A DNA stretch of 64,000 nucleotides from Collinsella sp. GTDB lineage: Bacteria > Actinomycetota > Coriobacteriia > Coriobacteriales > Coriobacteriaceae. The first letter of the stretch is position 1, and each line of letters opens with the position of its first letter. Positions 51,297 through 59,185 of the stretch are shown here, one piece after another. Where the stretch lies: positions 62,001 to 126,000 of the forward strand of contig JAGZEK010000002.1 of NCBI GenBank assembly GCA_018368345.1, in the 5' to 3' direction. A program made the position numbers and the translations under genes. The notes beneath the pieces are model-generated. The model did no database searches. It saw only the letters and a list, made by a program, of their open reading frames with translations, and was not told the DNA's origin.

Positions 51297-52637
51297 GTGA
51301 AGCCCCTCACCTCTTTTGCAAAGTGCTCAGCCCAGCTTGCCGCCGGCTTTGTCTGCGCTATCGCCCTTGCCGCTGGCGTGCCCACCGTCGCCGGCGCCCA
51401 AGTGCTCACGACCGACAATGTTTGCGGCAAAACCGCCGATGCGCGCGGCATCACGGCCGAAAACCTGCCCGATATCGATGCGACCAATGCCCTCGTCATG
51501 GGCAAAGACGGCACCGTCTACTATGCCCGCGGCGCCGATGAGCAGGTCAAGATTGCCTCGATCACCAAGGTCATGACCGCAATCCTAACCGTCGAGAATT
51601 GCAAGATGGACGAGAAGGTCACGGTGAGCAACGCCGCAGCCACCGTGGGTAATTCGACCGCCGGCTTGCTCGAAGGCGATGAGCTTACCGTGGAGCAGGC
51701 ACTGCGCGGCCTGATGATTCCCTCAGGCAACGACGCCGCCATCGTGCTCGCCGAATATGTGGGCAAGAAAATCGACCCTAAGACCAAAGACGCCGAGGCC
51801 ACATTTGTGAAGGCCATGAACGAGCGCGCTAAGAAGCTCGGCTGCACCGGTACGCTTTTTGAAAACCCGCATGGTCTGGACTTTGATGAGTGGGCTGGCG
51901 ATATGCACTCAACCGCACACGACGTAGCGCTGATGATGCAGGAGGCCATGAAAAACGACACGATCCGCGAGGTCGTAGCGAGCGAGGATTCCTGGATCGA
52001 GGTCACGGGCGCCGACGGCACCGACCATTCGCATTCCATGGACACGCATAACTATTTGCTGGGCCAAGATGGCAACATCGGTGGCAAGACTGGCACCACC
52101 GACGATGCAGGCTATTGCTTTACGGGTGCCTACAACCGCGATGGCGACGAGATCTACACCGTCGTTTTGAACTCCACCACCACCGACCAGCGCTTTACCG
52201 ATACCGCAACCCTTGCCAATTGGTACTACGGCCACAAGGTCACGGTCGCGATCGCCAACACGCAGGAAAAGACCGCCAACGGCAACCCGCTCATGGCACG
52301 CATTAGCCAGACAGATTGGACGGACAAGACGATCGACGCCACGCTCGCCGACCCCACGGCGCAAGCGACCGTGTTTTCCCTTGCCGGCGAGGTGACCGAA
52401 AAGGTTAGCTACGACGATCTTTCGGGCACGGTGCATGTGGGCGACAAAGTGGGCAGCGTTACGCTCAAGCAGGACGGCACCAAGATCGCTGTCATGGACC
52501 TGGTTGCCGACGAGGAAGGCTCGGGGCCCAATCCCATCGAGTGGCTCCTTGTGAAGCTCGACCGCCTGGGCCGCCGCATCGACAACCGCCCGCTCACGGC
52601 AGAGAGCGAGACCGTAGCCAAGGCGCCCGAGGTGTAG
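51297..52637 (+). CDS. D-alanyl-D-alanine carboxypeptidase (S11 family)
   Basis: A 446-residue penicillin-binding carboxypeptidase that trims the terminal D-Ala of peptidoglycan stem peptides. Catalytic motifs are SITK (SxxK), SGN (SxN) and KTGTT (KTG). The C-terminal beta domain lies at about 335-410; the last 25 residues are not clearly amphipathic. I chose the GTG at 51297 because it gives a clean signal peptide (KPLTSFAKCS, hydrophobic core, cut after AGA). A good -10 (TATACT, 51252-51257) lies about 40 bases upstream. An ATG at 51228 would place that promoter inside the gene. It is divergent from the VanRS-like pair. Confidence 0.87.
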   Translation: MKPLTSFAKCSAQLAAGFVCAIALAAGVPTVAGAQVLTTDNVCGKTADARGITAENLPDIDATNALVMGKDGTVYYARGADEQVKIASITKVMTAILTVENCKMDEKVTVSNAAATVGNSTAGLLEGDELTVEQALRGLMIPSGNDAAIVLAEYVGKKIDPKTKDAEATFVKAMNERAKKLGCTGTLFENPHGLDFDEWAGDMHSTAHDVALMMQEAMKNDTIREVVASEDSWIEVTGADGTDHSHSMDTHNYLLGQDGNIGGKTGTTDDAGYCFTGAYNRDGDEIYTVVLNSTTTDQRFTDTATLANWYYGHKVTVAIANTQEKTANGNPLMARISQTDWTDKTIDATLADPTAQATVFSLAGEVTEKVSYDDLSGTVHVGDKVGSVTLKQDGTKIAVMDLVADEEGSGPNPIEWLLVKLDRLGRRIDNRPLTAESETVAKAPEV

Positions 52638-52666
52638 GGCTGAGGGAACATTACATTTGCGATTGG

Positions 52667-52695
52667 AGAGGCGTCCAACGGGGCGCCTCTTTTTT
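52667..52695 (+). terminator. Rho-independent terminator of the D,D-carboxypeptidase gene
   Basis: AGAGGCG (52667-52673) pairs with CGCCTCT (52684-52690), followed by six T. Confidence 0.9.
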
Positions 52696-52773
52696 AATAC
52701 CTCTTAAACGGAATGCGTCAGAATCACCAAAGCGACATTGCTAGCCGTTTACCTTCGCTATGTCTTTTCGGAC

Positions 52774-52798
52774 CTTGAAAACGGGTCGCCGGGCATGC
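52774..52798 (+). repeat. Left imperfect inverted repeat flanking the TM2 gene
   Basis: CTTGAAAACGGG and GGGCATGC here recur in inverted orientation at 53993-54019, just upstream of the TM2 gene. The pair brackets exactly that gene. Confidence 0.45.
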
Positions 52799-53949
52799 TA
52801 GTAAATCCTTTCGACCTCCTTGGTCAAGGCCCTGAACAGATCCCCGGCTGAGGGGTCTGCCCCAGGACACAGCGATTGCCAGGCACCCGTTTCTCCGATG
52901 GTGCCCGCACTCGTCATAACAAGATCGTCGCTCCGCCTGCGAATGGAGACACTAACGGAGCTGCCATTATGGAACCCATGGATATCGACTTTATTTATGC
53001 GCCCATCAGCTAGATAGCTGATCATGACATTGATGCTGTCACCACACTCCGGCAATTCGAAGCCGTGGGAATCCATCAATAGCTTCACGTCCTGATGGTA
53101 AATGCGGGCCTCGACGACATTCTTGGGCATTTTCCCCGTCTTTGTTGGAGAGCAAAAGCTGATGCTTGGCTCCTCTTCGCTCATGCCTCGGCCAAACCTA
53201 AGCATGCACGGGCATACCGACTCAATGGTTCGCAAGGCGTCCGCCGCGACCTTTTCCTCGGTAAACATCTCCACATCGATGCCGTTTTCTTCCATATAGG
53301 CACGGTTTTTACGTTGAAGCTCTAGCCGAGCCGCAGCCTCCCCATCTCCACGCTGTTCCCAATTTCCGGAGTCGGCGACATTTCGATCGAATGTAGAATC
53401 AACGGAACATGGCGCTTGCTGTTGAGTCGGATCACTGTCGCCGAGACGCCTTAGCTCGGAGCGTCTCATCAGTAGTGTCACAATATCAAACAGCCAACCA
53501 AATCCAAAAAGGCCAAAGGTAAAGAGATATAGAAAGAAGCTACCCCACATCCGTGCATACGCCCTATGAGCGCCCGACCACCCAAGAAGGAAGCATAGCA
53601 AAAGCGCCTTGTTTGCCCTGTCAACCGACGTAATCTCTCGAGTGAGAGATTTCTGTTCAGGCTTCGCCAAAGGTGTAACTTCATGCGATGAAACAGTAAT
53701 TGAGGACGTCCTTGACGCCGAGCTCCGAGCGCCTGATTTAGCAACGGCGCGAGCGACATCCCCAACTCCGACGGTCGTTCTGCTGTATACGGCATTGTAA
53801 GCAGCCTTCTTCGGATTTTTGATCCACCCCATGCCCCTCTTACCATAGCCGGGGATTATCGCCCGCTTTACCGCGCGCTTCGCTCTGCCGGTCGTTCTTG
53901 CCTTGAGTGATGTCTTTAGATTCGGCTTACGCAGCCCGACCTTTACCAT
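52798..53949 (-). CDS. TM2-domain protein with a basic N-terminal module
   Basis: A 383-residue protein of unknown function. Residues 1-60 are strongly basic (KARTTGRAKRAVKRA, then GYGKRGMGWIKNPKKAAYN), a module I recognise from other Gram-positive accessory proteins but cannot assign. A Ser/Thr-rich linker follows. Residues about 110-165 are a TM2 domain: ANKALLLCFLLGWSGAHRAY, then a second helix YLFTFGLFGFGWLFDIVTLL. The remaining 210 residues are soluble, with two Cys (VCPCM), and match nothing I know. The ATG at 53949 has GGAG seven bases upstream. It stands alone between dacA and tRNA-Ser, flanked by an imperfect inverted repeat. Confidence 0.75.
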   Translation of the reverse strand: MVKVGLRKPNLKTSLKARTTGRAKRAVKRAIIPGYGKRGMGWIKNPKKAAYNAVYSRTTVGVGDVARAVAKSGARSSASRTSSITVSSHEVTPLAKPEQKSLTREITSVDRANKALLLCFLLGWSGAHRAYARMWGSFFLYLFTFGLFGFGWLFDIVTLLMRRSELRRLGDSDPTQQQAPCSVDSTFDRNVADSGNWEQRGDGEAAARLELQRKNRAYMEENGIDVEMFTEEKVAADALRTIESVCPCMLRFGRGMSEEEPSISFCSPTKTGKMPKNVVEARIYHQDVKLLMDSHGFELPECGDSINVMISYLADGRINKVDIHGFHNGSSVSVSIRRRSDDLVMTSAGTIGETGAWQSLCPGADPSAGDLFRALTKEVERIY

Positions 53950-53992
53950 ATTTCTACTCCATCCCCTCGGAACCCCACACCGGGGTGCACGA

Positions 53993-54019
53993 GCATGCCT
54001 GGGTCTCCCCGTTTTCAAG
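53993..54019 (-). repeat. Right imperfect inverted repeat flanking the TM2 gene
   Basis: The inverted partner of 52774-52798: on the minus strand CTTGAAAACGGG, a short spacer, then GGCATGC. Confidence 0.45.
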
Positions 54020-54083
54020 CGCCCCGTGTTTGCCTAATGTTCACGCCCTTTCGGACTCTAATCCCCAGCCGCCATTCTTGATA

Positions 54084-54111
54084 ATAAAAAAGGGCCCCAA
54101 ATGGGACCCTT
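54084..54111 (-). terminator. Terminator of tRNA-Ser
   Basis: AAGGGCCCC (54090-54098) pairs with GGGACCCTT (54103-54111), followed by a TTTTTTATT run on the minus strand. Confidence 0.88.
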
Positions 54112-54125
54112 CTTCAAAGTCATAC

Positions 54126-54216
54126 TGGCGGAGAGCTGGGGATTCGAACCCCAGATGCCCTTTTGGGGCATACTCGCTTAGCAGGCGAGCACCTTCGGCC
54201 TCTCGGTCAGCTCTCC
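54126..54216 (-). tRNA. tRNA-Ser (GCT)
   Basis: Ninety-one bases including an encoded CCA (54126-54128). Acceptor GGAGAGC pairs with GCTCTCC. The anticodon arm is CTCGC-CTGCTAA-GCGAG with anticodon GCT. The long variable arm (TATGCCCCAAAAGGGCATC) is typical of tRNA-Ser, and the T arm is CTGGGGTTCGAATCCCCAG. Confidence 0.97.
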
Positions 54217-54322
54217 GTAACAGCCGTTCTATAGTAACCAAACAGCCGAAGTTGGGCAAGGGGAATTTTGAGGCGTTTCCTCTTTTACCTCTCTTTTACC
54301 AGTAAACGTCTCAGTCAATCAT

Positions 54323-54375
54323 CTCAACCTGTAACATCTGCAGGCCGTAATCCCCTCCAGATGTTACAGATTGAG
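54323..54375. repeat. 18-base imperfect inverted repeat after the ATPase gene
   Basis: CTCAACCTGTAACATCTG (54323-54340) is mirrored at 54358-54375 with one mismatch. There is no T-run on either side. It lies 51 bases beyond the ATPase stop and could be a terminator-like structure or a protein-binding site. Confidence 0.5.
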
Positions 54376-54425
54376 ACAAAGATACAAGGACGGCCCCAGC
54401 GACAGCGCGGACAGCCCATTCTTTA

Positions 54426-55508
54426 TTAGTCTTCTCGAACGGTCTCCAACAGATAATCGCGCATGTACGGAATTGCAAACGAAACGCAGCCATAGCCCGC
54501 GGGCTCAATCAACCCCGCATCGATCAGACGCTTGCGATATGACCCAACTTTGTTCGCCGACAAACCCATCTTCTTGGCGATATCGCCGTTGGCGATATCG
54601 ACGCCCTCGCATTGAGCCATCGCCGCGAGATACTGAAACTGCCGTTCCGACACCCTGCGCAGCGCTGGGGCAATCACCATAGCATTAAAGCTATCAAGAG
54701 CCGCCTGGATACCCTTACGAGCCGCCTCTTCGCTCACGCTCTCCGCCCCACTGCGCGCAGCAACCTGCCAAGCGTAATATCCGACCAGCTGGACCATAAA
54801 GGGATAGCCTGCCGAAGCTTTTGTTAATAGCACAGCGGCACCTTTGTCGAGCTCCTTGCCCGCTCGTCTCATCGTATCCTCAAACGATCCGCCAACTTCA
54901 AAATCGGAAAGCCGAGTAAGTTCAACATGTTTGGCTCGCTGAAGGAACGTCAACGTATCATCCACCACCACGCCATCTACCGATGTCGGCAGCCCGGCGA
55001 AAGCGAAAGCGACATTCGCTCCTTGGCGGATCAAGAGCTGCATCTCATTGCCTAGCTCGCGCATTTCCTCAGTTGAGGCATCCTGGATCTCGTCGAGCGT
55101 AATGAGCAGACCACCGCGCTTCGCAGCATCGTACATCGCCTCGCCCAGATGAGAGGCCGACTTCGACATCTCCATGGAGCCAAGGCTGACCCCTAAAATC
55201 GATGGGGAAATCGAGATTGATTCAAGACGAACGTTTCGCTGCAGAGCCTCGAGGATTCTATTGCAAAAACCAGCATTGGAGGCAACGTCAACGACCTCGA
55301 ATCCTTTTTTGCGTGCAAGGTCACCCAATGCATTAAGGAGCACCGTTTTACCTGTGCCTCGGACGCCCGAGATGCGCATGAGTCGATCGGGGGCACCAGG
55401 ACCATTCTCAAGAGCCTCGGCAAAGTCATCCAAAACAGTGTCCCGTCCGATAAGCTCAGGCGGATTCATGCCCGCCGTTGGCTTAAAGGGGTTAACAGCT
55501 TTCGTCAT
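54426..55508 (-). CDS. AAA-type ATPase with C-terminal winged helix (ORC/Cdc6-like)
   Basis: A 360-residue ATP-binding protein. Walker A is GVRGTGKT near residue 49, Walker B is GLLITLDEIQD near 132, and a sensor-like AFAFAGLPTS lies near 166. The last 80 residues (ERQFQYLAAMAQCEGVDIAN, then AKKMGLSANKVGSYRKRL) form a winged helix-turn-helix. The layout resembles STAND/ORC-like ATPases of unknown role found in actinobacteria. It may bind DNA as part of a regulatory or defence function (inference). GAGGAGGG lies four bases before the ATG. A six-unit tandem repeat covers the promoter region directly upstream. Confidence 0.8.
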   Translation of the reverse strand: MTKAVNPFKPTAGMNPPELIGRDTVLDDFAEALENGPGAPDRLMRISGVRGTGKTVLLNALGDLARKKGFEVVDVASNAGFCNRILEALQRNVRLESISISPSILGVSLGSMEMSKSASHLGEAMYDAAKRGGLLITLDEIQDASTEEMRELGNEMQLLIRQGANVAFAFAGLPTSVDGVVVDDTLTFLQRAKHVELTRLSDFEVGGSFEDTMRRAGKELDKGAAVLLTKASAGYPFMVQLVGYYAWQVAARSGAESVSEEAARKGIQAALDSFNAMVIAPALRRVSERQFQYLAAMAQCEGVDIANGDIAKKMGLSANKVGSYRKRLIDAGLIEPAGYGCVSFAIPYMRDYLLETVRED

Positions 55509-55524
55509 TCTGCCCTCCTCTGCT

Positions 55525-55582
55525 AGTTTTAACAACTTTAACAAAGTTTAGCAACTTTAGCAGAGTTTAACAGTTTTAGCAG
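55525..55582 (-). repeat. Six tandem TGYTAAA units in front of the ATPase gene
   Basis: Read on the minus strand: TGCTAAAAC, TGTTAAACTC, TGCTAAAGT, TGCTAAACTT, TGTTAAAGT, TGTTAAAACT. Units alternate 9 and 10 bases, giving three 19-base pairs. The array ends 16 bases before the start codon. It looks like an iteron-type binding site, perhaps for the ATPase's own winged helix. The remaining gap to the next gene (55583-55670) shows nothing further. Confidence 0.8.
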
Positions 55583-55670
55583 GCTCGGCGGCTTTATGCC
55601 TTACCGATCCTGCCGGGTCCTCCCGCCCGCGCCGATACAAATAGCGCGGTGCGGCCCCTCTATATCGCCC

Positions 55671-58112
55671 CTACCCCAGCGAGCGGTTGAGGGAGCCGAG
55701 CTCGTCGTTGCCCATGGTGCGCCACATTTGGAAGATGCAACCGCGTGCCAGGAAAAAGAAGCCGTTGTCGACCAGTTGAACAGCGGCATCTGCCAGCTGA
55801 TTCGTCACGACGGACACTGGCGGCAGCTCGAGTCCAGCTTTGCGGATGGTCTCGACCGCTTCCTCGAACGTCGGAGGCTCGCTGACGCCCATCTCGTTCA
55901 TAAGGCCCTGCATTTCTTCCAGCGCGCTACTGCCCGACTCCTCGCCGCGCGGCACCAGACGGTAACAAGCCAGCGCCAGGCCGAGCTGATCGCAATTCCA
56001 ATAGGCAAACGCCAAGCGATAGAACAGGTAGCCGATTGCAGAACGATCGCTGGCAATACGTAGGCCGTGGCGCGCCACCTCGATAATCTCGTCAAAGCGC
56101 TCCAGACGCGCAAGCACGTTGATGAGCGCAAAGTGCGATTGCATGGACGAGCGCGCCAGATCGTAAAGATGGCGCACCTCGGGCAGCGCTCGTTCAAAGT
56201 CCTCTTGCTCGGCATAAAAGCTGCAGATCTCGTGCTGGGAAAAGTACAGCGCATCGGGCGCACGAAGGATTCGCACAGAGCGGTCTTCTTCCAACACCGG
56301 TAGCATCATGCGCACCAGCTGGTTATCGCAAAACTGCGTTTGAACCGGACCTGTCGCCAAAAGCTCGGCGACAGTGCACTTAGCCTCCAACTCCTCGACA
56401 AGACGGGAAAAGCCTTCAAAAGCACCTGTACGGTCGACTTTTGCCTGCTCGCGCAATTCAACAACACGGGCCACGTATGGGTCGTCGTCCTCTTCCATGA
56501 CCTCCAACTCGTCAGCCGTATCGGCAAGCAGCAGATCGCGCAGCGCCGGCGGCAGCGTGCGATGGTCATCACGCGGACGAGCATGAACCTCCGCAGGCTC
56601 AATCGTCGCCGGAGCTGTTGACTCATACGCCTCAAGCACACGCTTGCACGGCATATCGTCCATGTCCATGCTCTCAAGATCTTTGGCGACAGGCACGCAA
56701 TCGGCCAGATAGGCCGCGCGCCCAAAGAAATACGTTGCAACAACGCGCTCGCCCTGCTCACCGTCGGGAACAGCAATCTGCACATAGCAGCGCGTGATGC
56801 AGGTGCCCGCGGCAAAGCACGCTGCCGCAAGCGTGAGTGCCACGCGCGCATCGTGCTCCGCGGCCCAGATCGCGCGCGTGTCCTCGTCCAGCTCGCGCCA
56901 GGCGTCATCTTGAGCGTCGTATTCACGTTGCGGCATGGCATCAACGACAGACTGCCCAAACCGAACGAGCATAATCCCCTCGGCAACGTTTACTCGATAG
57001 GTATAGTCGAGCCGCGTGACCACGTTGAGCGCCTCAACGATTCGCGCAAAACGGGTGCGCACGTCCCACTCGCCGCCCAGCTGGCACGAAACCGTTCCCG
57101 GCTTGGCCCACGGGTTATCGCTCGAAGCCGTATCGAGCAGTCGGGGAACATCGTTGGTCGTCTTGGCGATATGCCACGCATCAAAGAGCGCGCAGCCCTC
57201 AAGGCTCGGCGAGGATGCCGCAGGGACCAATCCGGCCCCGATGCGCTCAAGGATGCCGGAGAGGCGGTTGAGACGGCACTCTATGGCAAGCAGCATGTCA
57301 ATCTCGTCCTGGTCCAACAGGCTACGATCAAAATTGAGATAGAAAAGCTTTGAACGATCAATGCGAGCCAGGCTCATCTCGGACTTGGCAGCGATGGTGC
57401 GCAGGCGGGGCAAGTCAATTTCACTCATAAGGGCGGCGGCATAGCGCTCGATACCGCTCGGATTCTCAGCATGGTCAACGCGGTAAAGCAGCGTCTCGAT
57501 AGCATCGGGGAGCGGTGCCGTGCTAAAGCCCAAAAACACCTCGACCGGCTCGGGCAACTTTACGAGCTTGATCTTGTCGACAACGTTTTGCATACCCTCG
57601 TCGAGTCCGCCGGCGTCCGCCGTGCTCGCAATGGCATTTTCGGAGTCAGCGAATATCACGTAGCGCAGGAACATCGATGCCATGAACTCGCCGTAAGGAA
57701 GGGAGCGGGTTGAATTCCATGTCTCGTAGTCGGACTGCTCGCGCATGGGGCCTTCGGGAGAGCCGACAGTTTGCGCACACGCGCGCATTGCACCGTTGGC
57801 TTCCCTTACCATAATCTCACCAATACTGGAATCCGACTCGTCAAGGACCAGTTCCATGTCGGGATCGTTGGGCAGCGGAGCCTCGCTGACGGAGCGGTCC
57901 ACCTTGTACACCTCACCCGAAACGCTTACGTAGCCCAAAAGCGACACATGACTTTTGCCAACGAATTCGACGACATAACAAGATTCATGCTGATCCTCGC
58001 CAAAGAGTTTCCAGACCACGCCATATGAGCGTCCCGCAGGCTGCTCGGGCATCGCCGGAAAGCGCTTCTTGGGATCGAGAAACCTGAGCTTGTATGTCGG
58101 ACGCTCTGCCAC
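55671..58112 (-). CDS. Large protein of unknown function with a C-terminal TPR-like region
   Basis: An 813-residue protein I do not recognise. The N-terminus (MAERPTYKLRFLDPKKRFPA) has no signal peptide, and no membrane helix is evident. An acidic stretch lies near 545-560 (LEVMEEDDDPY). Residues about 640-770 are helical repeats resembling TPRs (SFYAEQEDFERALPEVRHLY, then HFALINVLARLERFDEIIEVA, and YRLAFAYWNCDQLGLALACY), suggesting a protein-protein scaffold. It starts with GTG preceded by AGGGTGA at a good distance. Base composition matches its neighbours. It lies between the ATPase and the tRNA-Arg cluster and is transcribed in the same direction as both. Confidence 0.72.
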   Translation of the reverse strand: MAERPTYKLRFLDPKKRFPAMPEQPAGRSYGVVWKLFGEDQHESCYVVEFVGKSHVSLLGYVSVSGEVYKVDRSVSEAPLPNDPDMELVLDESDSSIGEIMVREANGAMRACAQTVGSPEGPMREQSDYETWNSTRSLPYGEFMASMFLRYVIFADSENAIASTADAGGLDEGMQNVVDKIKLVKLPEPVEVFLGFSTAPLPDAIETLLYRVDHAENPSGIERYAAALMSEIDLPRLRTIAAKSEMSLARIDRSKLFYLNFDRSLLDQDEIDMLLAIECRLNRLSGILERIGAGLVPAASSPSLEGCALFDAWHIAKTTNDVPRLLDTASSDNPWAKPGTVSCQLGGEWDVRTRFARIVEALNVVTRLDYTYRVNVAEGIMLVRFGQSVVDAMPQREYDAQDDAWRELDEDTRAIWAAEHDARVALTLAAACFAAGTCITRCYVQIAVPDGEQGERVVATYFFGRAAYLADCVPVAKDLESMDMDDMPCKRVLEAYESTAPATIEPAEVHARPRDDHRTLPPALRDLLLADTADELEVMEEDDDPYVARVVELREQAKVDRTGAFEGFSRLVEELEAKCTVAELLATGPVQTQFCDNQLVRMMLPVLEEDRSVRILRAPDALYFSQHEICSFYAEQEDFERALPEVRHLYDLARSSMQSHFALINVLARLERFDEIIEVARHGLRIASDRSAIGYLFYRLAFAYWNCDQLGLALACYRLVPRGEESGSSALEEMQGLMNEMGVSEPPTFEEAVETIRKAGLELPPVSVVTNQLADAAVQLVDNGFFFLARGCIFQMWRTMGNDELGSLNRSLG

Positions 58113-58297
58113 GAAATATCACCCTGATCGGTCGTTGAGAGAAGAAGTGGTCGCGGATGGGCCGCGACACCTACTCGGAATCTTACACGAGTCGACAGGA
58201 AATAGTCCGCTTTACGCCCGCGCCTCGACCGAGGTTCGAATCCATGCGGTGCTTACGTAAAAGAAAAGCCCCCGTTGCCGGGAGCTTTAATCTCAAA

Positions 58298-58317
58298 TGG
58301 TGCGGCGTATAGGATTC
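58298..58317 (-). pseudogene. tRNA-Arg 3'-end fragment (20 bases)
   Basis: Identical to the last 20 bases of the adjacent tRNA-Arg genes including CCA. The match ends within the T loop. Confidence 0.9.
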
Positions 58318-58450
58318 CGCGCATCCGCTGCGCGGATCCGCACCGGCTTCGCCCGCCTGCCGGCGCGCTCGCCCGCGGGCTAAAAACGCTCCGCGTTTTC
58401 TTTACGCCCGCGCCTCGACCGAGGTTCGAATCAATGCGGTGCTTACGTAA

Positions 58451-58478
58451 AAGAAAAGCCCCCGTTGCCGGGAGCTTT
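58451..58478 (-). terminator. Terminator of tRNA-Arg copy 1 (with duplicate at 58261-58288)
   Basis: AAAGCCCCC pairs with GGGAGCTTT with one mismatch, followed by TTTTCTTTTA on the minus strand. The same structure exists 190 bases to the left, after the tRNA fragment. Confidence 0.85.
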
Positions 58479-58487
58479 AATCTCAAA

Positions 58488-58564
58488 TGGTGCGGCGTAT
58501 AGGATTCGAACCTATGACGTTCTGATTCGTAGTCAGACCCTCTATCCAGCTGAGGTAACGCCGC
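58488..58564 (-). tRNA. tRNA-Arg (ACG), copy 1
   Basis: Seventy-seven bases with encoded CCA. Acceptor GCGGCGT pairs with ACGCCGC. Anticodon arm TCTGA-CTACGAA-TCAGA gives ACG. T arm ATAGG-TTCGAAT-CCTAT. Identical to copies 2 and 3. Confidence 0.97.
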
Positions 58565-58715
58565 GACTTGTTGATTATTATGCACATGAACTGAATAATG
58601 GTCAAGCATTTTTTCAAAAAAAGTTATCGAATTTGATTTTTACTCATTTGATGCAGTCGATCGAATCGATACTTTCAAACGCGGCGAAAGCAACTCCTCA
58701 AGTATGTCGACATAT

Positions 58716-58743
58716 AAGAAAAGCCTCCGTTACCGGAGGCTTT
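58716..58743 (-). terminator. Terminator of tRNA-Arg copy 2
   Basis: Perfect AAAGCCTCCG/CGGAGGCTTT stem (58720-58729 with 58734-58743), followed by TTCTTA on the minus strand. Confidence 0.85.
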
Positions 58744-58753
58744 AAAGTTCAGT

Positions 58754-58830
58754 TGGTGCGGCGTATAGGATTCGAACCTATGACGTTCTGATTCGTAGTC
58801 AGACCCTCTATCCAGCTGAGGTAACGCCGC
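58754..58830 (-). tRNA. tRNA-Arg (ACG), copy 2
   Basis: Same 77-base sequence as copy 1 with encoded CCA and anticodon ACG. The flanks differ from copies 1 and 3, and it has no linked repeat. Confidence 0.97.
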
Positions 58831-58915
58831 AACGCACGGATTATTATGCACGCGAGCCCCCGATGGGTCAAGCGACAATTAGAAAAAATTTTACGGAGTG
58901 ATAATTAAGTTGTTC

Positions 58916-59130
58916 GTGCCTCGACCGAGGTTCGAATCCATGCGGTGTTGCCATAAAAGAAAAGCCCCCGTTGCCGGAGGCTTTCAATTTCAATTGGTGC
59001 GGCGTATAGGATTCCGCGCATCCGCTTCGCGGATCCGCACCGGCTTCGCCCGCCTGCCGGCGGACTCGCCCGCGGGCTAAAAACGCTCCGCGTTTTCTTG
59101 ACGCCCGCGCCTCGACCGAGGTTCGAATCC
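58916..59130 (-). repeat. tRNA-linked tandem repeat (second array)
   Basis: The segment from 58920 recurs at 59111 (period 191). As in the first array, one unit carries only the tRNA-Arg 3' end (58995-59014) followed by the GC-rich spacer, and the other carries the complete tRNA-Arg copy 3. The GC-rich spacer is nearly the same as in the first array. Confidence 0.85.
58995..59014 (-). pseudogene. Second tRNA-Arg 3'-end fragment (20 bases)
   Basis: The same 20 bases as at 58298-58317, with the same breakpoint in the T loop and the same following sequence (CGCGCATCCGC). Confidence 0.9.
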
Positions 59131-59144
59131 ATGCGGCGTCCGCC

Positions 59145-59175
59145 TAAAAGAAAAGCCCCCGTTGCCGGAGGCTTT
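59145..59175 (-). terminator. Terminator of tRNA-Arg copy 3
   Basis: AAAGCCCCC (59152-59160) pairs with GGAGGCTTT (59167-59175) with one mismatch, followed by TTCTTTTA on the minus strand. Confidence 0.82.
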
Positions 59176-59185
59176 CAATTTCAAT

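Larger units (their letters stand above)
58211..58506 (-). repeat. tRNA-linked tandem repeat, 190-base period (first array)
   Basis: The segment 58211-58316 recurs at 58401-58506 with one difference, a period of 190 bases. Each unit contains, in minus-strand order, the last 20 bases of tRNA-Arg with CCA, an identical terminator hairpin, and a segment with a GGTTCGAATC box on the plus strand. In the left unit only the tRNA 3' end is present (58298-58317), joined to a GC-rich spacer (58318-58400). In the right unit the tRNA is complete. The rest of 58113-58487 shows no gene. Confidence 0.85.

Noticed and set aside
55525..55582. CRISPR array
   Set aside because: The units are only 9-10 bases long with no spacers and no cas genes nearby. 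No other array-like pattern was found in the window.
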